Source: Ischnura elegans
Lineage: Eukaryota; Arthropoda; Insecta; Odonata; Coenagrionidae
Assembly (NCBI RefSeq): GCF_921293095.1
Contig: NC_060257.1
Coordinates: forward strand, 53,604,968-53,668,967
Direction of reading: 5' to 3'
Length of the DNA stretch: 64,000 bases
The notes under the pieces were generated by a model that saw nothing but the letters and a program-made list of their open reading frames with translations, made no database searches and was not told the DNA's origin. This document shows positions 43,660 through 54,143 of the stretch, in pieces (the first letter of the stretch is position 1; each line of letters opens with the position of its first letter). Made by a program: the position numbers and the translations under genes.

Positions 43660-45325
43660 CTCGCAAATAAAAAAATTACTCGGTTATATTTCCAAAGAGT
43701 GCATAAGATATCTTCAGGTAAGTACCTCTATGACCCTGATTTATTTCACGCTGGACATATTCTACCATGGGACAAATTTGAATATTTTTTATTGCGTTTG
43801 AAATCTTCTGATATGCAGCGGACGGTGCATAAAACTTAACGCCTTGCCAGAGATAATTCACTCAAGTTTGCTCCTCGTGTCTGGAAACCGTGTGGACTAG
43901 TATATGCTTCCTTTTTTTAGTTTTTAGCAGTCTTAATGAGGGAAAAATATGCATAAATGCGTGATTATGAGAAATGGAATGAAATTTTTTATTGAGGTTG
44001 CGTCATATTAAGTACATTTCTTCTTCTAATTTTCGCGAGTCTAATCTCAAATGGTTCTGTATTCCCTATGCGAGTTGTTTGTTCGAGGAATGATCGAGAG
44101 ATGCGTCCTCCTAATATCTCGTCGCAGACGGTATTGGGTGGGTTTGGGAAGGTATATGTATACAGAAGACGCAACGCCTTTGGTAAATTGGCGCCCGACA
44201 TGCGGGCATTTTCCGGAAAACATTAAAAGAGGCTCGTCAAAAGACTTGGAAACGCGATCACACGCACACACCGCCCCATTCGACGCGCTGGGGGAAATTG
44301 ACTGTAAACAAACATTCCACATATCGAGTGGAGGCCACAGAGGCGAACCCAGCATTTAGAGCGACCTTGAGCGTAAGGTTCTCTGTGTAACCGCTTGAAT
44401 GCTCATGGGCGCTTTAATCGAATTTGATCCTGAAATTCATTCGTAGGGGAGGTGCGGGCTAGGGCAGGCGCCGACGACGGCTCAGGAAACGCGTTAAGTT
44501 TTATGCACCGTCCACTGAATTTCAGCAGCTTTCAAACGCGAGAATAGAACGATGAAATTCGGCCTTTTGGTGGGATATGTCGTGCGTGAAATAATTCAGG
44601 GTCATAGAGGTACTTTATTCACGGTTTTTTGCGCAGGTATATGCACCCATAATAAAAATAACTTTCCAAATCATGCATTTTTTTACATCACTGAAACTGC
44701 TATAAATAAAAAAAATGCAAGGATACATGATTGCACGCAGTTTCCAAACACGAAGACCAAAGTTATGTGAATTATCTCCGGCCAAGATACACTTTCACTT
44801 CATTTCAACTTATGTGAATTATCTGTGGATAAGTTGCTTTCAAACGCGAGAAACAACGATAAAATTCGACCCTTTGTAGGGTAAGTCGAGTGTGAAAGAA
44901 ATCAGGGCCATTGAGATGCTTCATTTGAGATTTTTTCAGTAGGTACACGAAAACTTGATAAAAAATTTAATTACATTTTTATTCATCATGCATTAACGCA
45001 TTTTTTTATATTACTGAGACTACGATGAATAAAAAAAGAAGGATATATGAAAACACACAGTTTCCAAACACGAGGAGCAAACTTATATGTATCATCTCTG
45101 GCAACGTTTTAATTTTTACCTACTGTCCCCTGAATTTCAGTTGTTTTCAAAGGCTCGAAAAAAGAAACAGTAAGATTCGATCCATTGTATGATATGACGA
45201 TCGTGAAATTTAGGCTCAAAGTGTAACTTCATTAAGCTTTTTTCTGTAGTTACACGCAATCTAAGTAAAAAATTCTTTCCATTTATAATAATCATGCACT
45301 TTTGCATTTTTTACATAACAGCGAC
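43660..45325. repeat. Family A cluster: one inverted and three tandem direct copies
   Basis: 43660-43870 is inverse to 44490-44700 (GACGGTGCATAAAACTTAACG versus its inverse). From 44500, three units with a period of roughly 310-325 bp each start with a GAAATTCGGCC-like phrase, then GGGATATGTCG...GTGAAATAATTCAGG. They end with CAGTTTCCAAACACGA (the first two clearly). The 600-bp centre (43880-44470) holds 102-codon frames on both strands with no recognised domain. Confidence 0.6.
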
Positions 45326-45850
45326 TAGGAAGGACTGGGACACATTTTGGAACATAATTTTTTGTGAAAATATTAGCAGCCTACATCATTTCTTTTTGCA
45401 ATCCTTAGTTGCCTTGACCCTTCTAAACTCCATAGAAAATTCCTCAAGATATTTAGAACAGGTGCGTACTGTGGAACTCAGAATTTTCTGAACATATGAC
45501 ATTTGTCCCAGTCCTCTCTCATTCCGGGAGGAATGTCACGCATTTGCCTCCATCACAAACACTCTTCACAGCTTTCAAAATAGTACAATTTGGCACTGGT
45601 ACCCTATCTGGATTTCTTTTGCACTGGTACCATTCTGGATCACTTAAGAAGCATAATTACCTAATACTAACTATTAAAATGCCTAATAAAATAAAACCAT
45701 AAAGTAGCTATTTTAGAAGGAAATGCAGCTACTGTTTCTCTTACCTGTGTGAAAAGCAAGAGCTATAAAACTTAAATTTAGAGAGGGAAGTTGGAACTGT
45801 CTCATACCTCCCACTGTCTAATTCCTCCCTTGTTTCCCCTACTACAATTT
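45326..45850. other. Insertion within family A repeat
   Basis: Comparison with 1655-2105 shows the family A sequence is interrupted here. The left part contains inverse phrases AGGACTGGGACA (45332) and TGTCCCAGTCCT (45507), suggesting a small MITE. The rest is unassigned. Confidence 0.4.
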
Positions 45851-46110
45851 ATAAAAATCTTAGGTTTTATGGATGCATAAGGTTTAAAAACAATGTTAAT
45901 GGATTTTAACAATTTTATCGACGATTTTTCAATGCCATTCGACGCAATTGCAAGTACTAATCTAAAATATATTGGAATAATGCCGATCTCTCTGCACCTA
46001 TCCCAGCGCTGCGGACATTTTTGAAACCGATTAAAAAGCAACCGAAGTGGCGACAGAAATCAACCCCTGATGGAATGTATTGGGCCTCCTCGATGTAATC
46101 CCCTTAGCGT
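45851..46110 (+). repeat. Family A, continuation
   Basis: It matches 1840-2100: GGATGCATAAGG, GCGCTGCGGACATTTTTGAAA, GTATTGGGCCTCCTC. Confidence 0.6.
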
Positions 46111-47279
46111 CGTGAATTGCTAAAAAAAAAAGCGACTCGAAATTGACGTACGTCGGTCAGCCGGCGTCAAACATAACGAGGATATGCCACACCCTTATCG
46201 TGTTTTTTACGTTTATATTTTCGTATGAAGAGATTCGAGCTAGAAATGGGATAAACTAATTACTTAATAAGTATCGTGACAGTTTCTGGAGTATGACCAC
46301 CAAAACTTGCTATGAGTTACTACATACACTACGGTAAATTTTTCCTGGAATTGAGAGAGGTTTACATGGAAGTAGAAGTATCCCTTCCATCCTAAAGTGG
46401 CAGGTGGTAGGCGGTTAATTAAAAAAATATTTTACTTAAATTCCGATGTTATTAATTATTTTTCTAGCATTGAATCCTCATTCATTTACTGCTGTGTTCA
46501 ATTCATTCTACATGCTTAGATAGTAATTTCAATTGTCTCTGTATTTAATTTTTTATTCCGTTATTTTTTTCGAAATTTCACTTTTTTGTGCCTTCGCATA
46601 ATTTATATGGCTATTATGTATTCCATGAAAATTTCCAGATGTTTGATTTAGGTTTAAACGGATACCTGATGTAAAAAGACCCTACTAGTTGAAGTCATGG
46701 ATCCTAATTAATGCCATCAGTATATAACGGAATACTTTTCCTAAGGCATCTTTCACATTCCTCGAGACGTCTTGAACTAGGAACAGGTAATCTTGAACGC
46801 TGAAATGAGATTGGAATTCCCATCATAGCTGTTAAATTATTTCAATTATGAATATACTTCACCCATCCAACCCCTTCAAATTGTAAAGACCAAAAATTCC
46901 TTCGCGTCCCCATTGTTCAAGAAAGAAAACATGGCATGAGAGTTCTCTTGCCAATTATTTTTATTCTGACAATGTTTCAGGGAAGTCTTCTTGGCGGGAT
47001 TGAGAGGCAAGAAATAATTATTTCAGGTCTTTCTGCTTATTTATATCACCGTGTCAAATACAAGTAATTTTAAAGACTGCTTTGAAATTATTTCCTTGCG
47101 AAGTAATTAATTTTTGAGCCTACTTTTTTCTTACTTCTTCTGTGGCCATTTCACACCTAGTGCCCTTTCGCGACAGTTAATTTTCCATTTTTACTCCAGA
47201 GAGATTAATTTTTTTTCCTTTTTTGCCTCATCGAGTCCCCTTGAGCATTATTCCCGCCAATTTTTTTCTCAGAATGTTG
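46111..47279. other. Unassigned AT-rich sequence
   Basis: No feature recognised. Confidence 0.4.
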
Positions 47280-47540
47280 AGGGGCATACGTATTGAGAGT
47301 GCATATTTCGGTTCTGTCTGGGAAAAGCGCGATGGCTATTCTTCCTTTCAAGGGGACTGTATGTAGGAGGCCTACTTATATCCCATAGAAAGGTTATTAC
47401 TGTTGCTACATCGGTCGCATTCAAACCGGTTTTCAAAAATGTCCGCAGCGCGGTGATGAGTGCCTTGCGATTCACTATTTTTCCAATATTTTGCAGTAAA
47501 ATTCTTGTAATCGGGAGAAATAACATTGAAAAGTTATGAA
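47280..47540 (-). repeat. Family A, inverted fragment
   Basis: The minus strand matches 1900-2080 (CTGCGGACATTTTTGAAAAC). Confidence 0.55.
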
Positions 47541-48289
47541 TTTCATAGATCACTTAACCGTGTATCTAAATTTTGTATCTAAATATCTCCCTAATTATAC
47601 TTTTTTCACCCTGCGCCATTGCACTCTCCAAAGAGACGATATTCGTCTTTTTGCTTTATTTCAGTAAGAGGAACATTATCAACATTTTCCTGCACGAAAA
47701 TTTTGGAAATATTTTCTCCATATGGCATACTGAGCTTCGATATTAATTTTCTTTTCAACACCTCGGAAATGGAAATCTGCCTTTCGGCCGTTTAAAAAAA
47801 TCCTAGAGTGAGCCAAGATATCGTTCGTTATATAGAAAATAGAATGAAATTCACCAATCAAATATTATACCTGCGACGAGATGATGAAGACAAGCGTTTT
47901 GTCGTTCTCATAGTTTTTAGCGTGTTCTTCTTCACTATTTCAACCCTGGAAGTCAAACGTTTACGTTTAAACAATGTTTGATGAATCATTGTTGCAGTGG
48001 AATATTTATAATTTCTATATATTTTAATATAAACTTTATAAATGTTTACGTATTAAAAACCTTTGTATTTAAATTACAAATACATTCCTTAGAGTAATTG
48101 TTGCATTTAGTTTTTAATCACATATATGAAAAGACCTTTTGCCTGTCCCAGAAAAAATCCTGGATCCAACCTTAATTTAATCATTATATTTTCAAGTTCG
48201 TACTTTTTCCTGAAAATGTAGGGTTTTATATATTTGTATATGCACGCGTTCTGTGAGACCTTGAGGTTTCGAAATGCATATTGACCCGC
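47541..48289. other. Unassigned AT-rich sequence
   Basis: No feature recognised. Confidence 0.4.
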
Positions 48290-48545
48290 CCCCCCTGGGC
48301 CGCATACCTGTGACCCTTGGGAGTTGCCCAATTTCTCCGCTTCGTACTCACCGATGACAAATACCTCCGGGATTCCGCGGATGCGAGGGCAAGGAATACT
48401 TTCCGAATGAAGAATCCGACGGGGAAGTCGTCGGAGAGCCCGATTGAATTCCGATGCTGTTGTGGGCGCCGCTGGACGACATACCTTAGCCTCCATCTCA
48501 CGTGGGACTCTAGCGAAATATTCCGAGTCATGCGGTGAACCATGA
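48290..48545. other. GC-richer segment with exon-like splice signals, unrecognised
   Basis: On the minus strand CCACAACAG|CATCGG (acceptor-like) and TCATCG|GTGAGTAC (donor-like) bracket an open stretch of about 118 bp. It reads SIGLSDDFPVGFFIRKVFLA. The plus strand is also open. I recognise neither product. It could be a small host exon, a repeat or chance. Confidence 0.25.
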
Positions 48546-50063
48546 AATTCCCGCTACTGCATGCACGACTTCTATTACTATGGATTCGAAAAAGTAGGGT
48601 GCGTAAGATTTTATGGTGGAATATGATGCTTTCTTTTGATGCTTTCTCTTCACTGTTGCCACGTTTAGACGCTTAACCTTCATCTACATCATCTTCACAC
48701 TACCAAGATCGCGTCCCGTCGGCAGTACTTTTTTTCATTATTTATTTCTACTTTTCTTTCACAGGACCTTGCTGTTTACAATTATTTTAATGATTTTTGC
48801 AGAAAATTATAGCGAGGAAAAACATTTCGCTGGTAAACGTTTAAATATGTTCTTTTTAAACTGTTGCTTACATAATTGAGGTTAATTGAGCTTAATTTTT
48901 GCAATAAATAATTACATTTCCCACGTAGAATATCTCTTTCGAGGTAAAACGTGTATTGGCATGTATCCTAGCGACTGTAGCGCCACTATTAACAATGGCA
49001 GTGGGAATTAATGTAACCGTGGGAGTGGAGAATCCTGTATGCAACATTTATGAAGGAAGGCATCTTCATTCGATGTTTTTTTTTCTTTACTGTGGCCACG
49101 TTTAGACCGCTTTCCCTTCCGTTGCCCGAGGTGGTATTTCAACTACCTCAGGGCTTTGTATTTTCGTTGATTCGGGAAAGACTTCACGGAGTCGACCTAT
49201 ACTTATTTATTCATAATAAAATATAAAACTTGATAATTACACATGAATTTATTTAACGAATTTGATTATACATATTCCCAGGGGCTTAGGGAAAACCGAA
49301 TGAAAGATTAAATATTTGAAATTATTTTTAATTCCTCACTTGGGAATATCCTTTAAGTATAAAATAATTAATGTTAACATTCCTTGCCTAAGGGAATACT
49401 TTCAGATATTATTGGAGACTGTATTTTCTGGAATTATTTCCGGAGATCCATGGGGATAATGATGATTCTTTGGGGAAATTATGTGATATACAGGGTAGTA
49501 AACCTTATTTTTTATTATCATCGTACCATTTCTTCTGATACAGCCTTATTCATAATATTTTACATATTAAAAACTTTGATTGAGCGAAAGTTTACCATCA
49601 AAAGTTTCTCTGAAGTTATTCGCTAGAGATGTTACATAAATGCCGGTGGTGTTTGGGGAATTTTGATATTACTAACTATCTATTTTTTCATTGTATTCAT
49701 CATATTTATTACCACTGTATTATCCTTGTGCGGCATTCAAACGTCGAGAGAAGAAGGCGAAGTGAAACAGGAAGATTATACATAAATGAAGATAGCAATA
49801 GTTTTTGAAACACCTATTGTATGACCATACGTATGACTATATGACCATACGTAAGATTGTGGGGAAAAAACTCGAGGGATGGTCAAATGAAGAGAGATGT
49901 ATGAATCGATTCGCATATTTTCTATTTAAACTGGTCAAAATAATGCTGCAAGATCATATGAAGTTTAAGCTCGTTTGAATTTGCATTCAATTAACTTCTT
50001 TAGTTTCTTTAATTGGATCAAAAATTCCAAACCACCCTCTTTGGCTCTCGCTGAATCGCTTAA
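48546..50063. other. Unassigned AT-rich sequence
   Basis: CACTGTTGCCACGTTTAGAC (48651) recurs as CTGTGGCCACGTTTAGAC (49090), an old duplication. No gene recognised. Confidence 0.4.
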
Positions 50064-50356
50064 CACGTTGCGTACCGGGACGCCGATTTGGAAATATTTG
50101 CCTATTAGAGCGTAATGCCTTTGGTTTAAACATGGTTAAAAAGCTAATGTTTAGAATATAGCTTTACCCAATCAAACGTTATGATGCATCAATTCATTAT
50201 GAATAACGAACAGCAACTGAAAACGTACTAACGAATACGTATTGTACGCGTCAAAATTGTTTAGGTTGACGTGCCTAAATGACGAGAATCTTCGTCATCC
50301 GTCCGGAACGTGCGGGAAAAAAATGACGACAATTCTCGCCATCCGTACGCAACGTA
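50064..50356. mobile_element. Possible piggyBac-like MITE
   Basis: The left end CACGTTGCGTACCGG is preceded by TTAA. The right end GTACGCAACGTA is its near inverse and is followed by CTTAT, a possibly mutated TTAA. There is no transposase. Confidence 0.45.
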
Positions 50357-50679
50357 CTTATACGTGCTTCCATTCGCTTCATTAGCGATGCTCGTCATTG
50401 GCGAATGCTACGAGGAAGTTATGGCCTAACACTCGATGGTGGGAACTTATTATAACATAGAAGGACGGATGTTGGTCTAATTTTATCTCTGTGATTACTT
50501 TATGCTCACGTATCCACTGTAGACCCTCGTTTTACGTTCCGGAGGATTGAATGCGGGGCGAATTCCATCGTAAGTTGAATCAATATTCTTTTCGGACAAG
50601 GAATCAGTTTAACCCATATCCGCCCACCGTTGCCATATGGCAACATCCTACCATTCTGAGAGTATGAGGCTCTTGAAGA
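50357..50679. other. Unassigned sequence
   Basis: No feature recognised. 50672-50679 (CTTGAAGA) flanks the next MITE. Confidence 0.4.
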
Positions 50680-50986
50680 CAGTGGCGCAGCGAGGGGGAG
50701 GTTTTGGGGGATAAACCCCCCCCCCCAGATCTCAGAGAAATTTTTAAGTTTAACCCATTGTAATTAATTGGATTAATATTATGTATAGAATAATGTAAAA
50801 AAACTAATAAAATATCCCTCCGAAAGCCGTAAAACTCACCATTTTGAACCATTTATCTTAAAAAAAATTCTGGGGGAGGGCCCCCGCCCCTCCCGCTTCC
50901 CCTGGAGGGTAATCCATACACCCAAACTCCCAAGTATTTGTTGCGCCTAAAATCCCCCCTAGACTTAATTCCTATCTGCGCCCCTG
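50680..50986 (+). mobile_element. hAT-type MITE, family J, copy 2
   Basis: This 307-bp element has ends CAGTGGCGCAGCGAGGGGG and CTGCGCCCCTG. The flanking octamers CTTGAAGA and CTTGAAAA match at 7 of 8 positions. Confidence 0.85.
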
Positions 50987-51039
50987 CTTGAAAAGAACCC
51001 GAATTTTTTTGCTGCCTAACTGTCATTAAGATATTGTTA

Positions 51040-51235
51040 ACGTTTGCAACAACTTATAGCCCGCTCAAAATAAACGTTGACCCTTGATTAATTTCCCAAC
51101 AAGCTGAAAATTTACAGGAACGCTAGGAATACCATTCTAATGAAATCCTGAAAAGTCGCCATCGATCCCGTACGTGCAAAAAATCTTATTCAAGGTCAAA
51201 GGTCACATAAATAGTTTTTTTTTTGTATTTTTTAA
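51040..51235 (+). repeat. Interspersed repeat, family H, copy 2
   Basis: It matches 28317-28515 in order, ending in AAGGTCAAAGGTCACA and a T-run. Confidence 0.7.
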
Positions 51236-51388
51236 TCAAAACTCCTACATAATCCTACTGCATTATATTATTTATAATCTGCTCTATGTATTTCGTGCGC
51301 GACCTACCTCTGTCGTTTTTCCCTCCCTTTCACTGTCTTTCAATGATAATTTTCACTATTCCTGCGTGTTCCATGACATATTCTACAT

Positions 51389-51692
51389 CAGTGGTGCAGC
51401 GAGAGGGGGCTTGGGGGGATAAAACCCCCCTAGAGCACAGAGAAATTTTTAAGTTTAATCCATTATACTTAATTGGATTAATATTACTTATAGAATAGTG
51501 CAAGGATTAATAAAATAACCCTTAGAGCGCCTTAAAATTCCCCATTTTGAACAATTTAATTAAATTTTTTTTGTGGGAGGACCCCCACGTCTCCCGCTTA
51601 CCCTGGCGGGTATTCCATACCTCCCAGACCCCCCAGGATTAGTTAAACCCCCCTGAATCCCCCAGTACCCTTAATTCTTAGTTACGTTCCTG
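51389..51692 (+). mobile_element. hAT-type MITE, family J, copy 3
   Basis: This 304-bp element has left end CAGTGGTGCAGCGAG and degraded right end GTTACGTTCCTG. The flanking octamers TTCTACAT (51381-51388) and CTCTACAT (51693-51700) match at 7 of 8 positions. Confidence 0.8.
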
Positions 51693-51700
51693 CTCTACAT

Positions 51701-52859
51701 TACTCCCTTCTGTATTACTCACGTGATTTATCCATTTCATCTTCATCGTTCTTCTAACATTCTTTCATAAAATTTTAATCATAATTTCTCCACTGCTGTC
51801 ATCGTCTATTCCAAACTGCTAATGAGAAGAATTATCCAAGTTTAATTCCTAATAAATTTTTTCCTAACTTCAACGTTAATATTTCATATATTCAGCTATT
51901 AGAAGATTCCTCTATCTATGGTGTGACACCTTGGAAGCCAAACTCATCTCATGCTACCCCTTTGGCCTCAGTGTTTAACACCGCTGTGACCTTACAGGGG
52001 CTACGATTAAGTATTTTTCAATTTAAAAGTAGTTCCATTTGTTTTCCTATGCCCAAAAACATTAGACATTTTGTGACGTGACATTTTCACCTATAAACTC
52101 GAACTTTTTTTTATATCGAAATTTTTAGTATTGAAACCTCGTGAGAAAAGAATATCATTTTTGCGATATAAACCACATTATGAGGTCAAAAGGTTATAAG
52201 TATGAATCTTGATTTATGTTTAGCTAAACAAATAATCGTTTCTGATGTGTGCGTCAAATGTCATCAAATCTCATAGCTTTGAGTGCCTAAAACTAGAGGT
52301 AAAAAGTCATTAATGGGAAGGTTTGTACATAAGGGTAAGCCACCTTATTTTCCGCAGTTTGATGACCCTTCCACCGATGCATGGAACTCTCTAAATATGA
52401 GACTCCATTCTGGCGCATGGTGCGACCGCTAGCAGTCGTGAATTCCGGTCATTGGTTGGTTTTGTGGTCCTCTGTTCTCGCAATATTCCGTGACACGTGC
52501 CGACCGCTGTTGTGAGCGCTGACGTGAAAATTAAGGCCCGTACAGAGGCAAATTGTGCCCGTTTAGAAGAACCCCTTCGTTTGATTCAACCGCAAAGCAT
52601 CCAAACTATTCAAGAATCCTCGACGAGGTTAATATCGCGAGGTCACTATCAAAGGAGTATCATGCTTTTGTGAAAGTGCCATCGCTTTATAGTCTTGAAG
52701 TTTTCCTTGCTTAACAGACAAAAATATATATTTATATACGTTTAATGTACGTTTTTGCTGTCATCGATACATTTGATTATTTTTTATTTATTCCAAAACC
52801 ACTGAAAACAGCAAATATTGGTCTCTTACATCGGGTTTTTTCAACAAGTATCAAACAAT
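51701..52859. other. Unassigned sequence
   Basis: A somewhat GC-richer stretch at 52360-52570 has no recognisable coding motif. Confidence 0.35.
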
Positions 52860-52955
52860 CACAATCATGCCCCGAATAGAGGCAACCTTCTCTGGCGGGA
52901 CCTCTTGTGTTGTAGGCGAGGACTTAACCCGTCCGCCACTTAGGCAAGTTTTTAG
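52860..52955 (-). mobile_element. Probable tRNA-derived SINE fragment
   Basis: The minus strand reads GCCTAAGTGGCGGACGGGTT and then GTCCTCGCCTACAACACAAG, resembling the D-arm and anticodon region of a tRNA. The B-box is decayed. Confidence 0.35.
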
Positions 52956-53620
52956 TCTCATAAAAATTTTGATTTAAAAAACCGTCGATGCGTGTCATCA
53001 AATTATTTTAACTCAACACGCTAAGATAAACCTTCGTTTAGTGTTCCTCGGCGATCTCAGGTCTCACAACGATTAATGAAGAATAAACTATTGCTTCAAC
53101 CGGTAAAGAAACTAGTATTCATCATATTAATTTTTGTGTTTTCCGTAGAAATTTATATTTTACTGTGAAATTGAATACTGTGGTTCCTATCCTTATGCAT
53201 TTAAAGAATGATGTACTGTCAGTTTTTTTAGCGCTTCTAAGTTTCGATGAGTACCGGGAGATGAAGATATTGTATTTAATTTAGTTACAGTATTTCCATG
53301 AAAATATTTTGTGTGAATGAAGTTGTCTTTGATGAAGTAATTTGAATTTTTCCAGTCCCTTTGGTATTTTTGTCGCTTATGCAGGTGACTTTACTCTTCA
53401 AAAGCAGGTTTCGTCTTAAGGCTACAATATTTACTATAGAAAGATCTGAATTACCGTTATTCAGAGGGTCTACATGATATTAGTTCTTGTTTTTAAAGGT
53501 CAAAAAGACACCATTTTTTGACAAATTCTCGTTTTCAACACTGAATTACAATACTTGCGCATTTAACATGTTTTCACAACGACTAAAATTGCATCATAAT
53601 TATTCCACTACAGTTAAAAA
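52956..53620. other. Unassigned AT-rich sequence upstream of the receptor exon
   Basis: No feature recognised; presumably intron of the receptor gene. Confidence 0.4.
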
Positions 53621-53845
53621 AGACTATTAAAATGAGTATCAATTCAGGTATATGGATGTAAAATTGGCCACAAGAATATATATGTTTGATGTCATGGAGC
53701 ACAAATATAATCCATCAAGTAATTCCATGACAAAGACTATTAAAATGAGGATCAATTCAGGTATATGGATGTAAAATTGGCCACACGAATATATTCTTGA
53801 TGTTATGGAGCATGAATATAATCCATCAAGTGATTTCATCTCCGT
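53621..53845 (+). repeat. Two tandem 113-bp units
   Basis: AGACTATTAAAATGAG begins at 53621 and again at 53734. The units stay highly similar, for example TCAATTCAGGTATATGGATG. They lie about 140 bp upstream of the receptor exon. Confidence 0.9.
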
Positions 53846-53982
53846 TAAAAAATGCTGTTTGCCAAATTTGCCTATCAAATTCTTGAAACAATAGACTTAA
53901 TTTTATAACTCCACAAAACCTATTGTTATGCACTGATTTTTTCCGTTACTTTTTTTACTGTTATTTCTCGTCTTATTTTCAG

Positions 53983-54143
53983 GTGGTGAAAATGCTCGCG
54001 ATAGTTGTCGCTGTGTTCGCAACCCTTTGGCTTCCATACAGAGGGATGCTCGTGTACAATTCCTTCGCCATACTGTTTTCCAAGGAGAAGTTCATGGACC
54101 TGTGGTTCTTGATGTTCGCGAAAACCTGCGTCTTCATCAACAG
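53983..54143 (+). CDS. TRHR: TRH-receptor-like (EFLamide-type) GPCR, TM6-TM7 exon
   Basis: This internal exon is preceded by a strong pyrimidine tract and TTTTCAG, and followed by a CAG|GTAAAA donor. It reads VVKMLAIVVAVFATLWLPYR, then GMLVYNSFAILFSKEKFMDL, then WFLMFAKTCVFIN, ending in phase 2. The FATLWLPYR segment is the TM6 W-x-P motif, and the whole closely resembles TM6, loop 3 and early TM7 of vertebrate TRH receptors. The exon starts at the beginning of TM6, where I recall vertebrate TRHR genes also having an intron. The product would be a plasma-membrane peptide receptor, probably Gq-coupled. Upstream exons (TM1-TM5) are not recognised in this window. The frames at 53923 and 54027 are extensions or shadows of this exon. 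Confidence 0.9.

Noticed and set aside
44047..44359. 102-codon frames on both strands
   Set aside because: Mutually antisense, no recognised domain, and they sit inside a repeat cluster.
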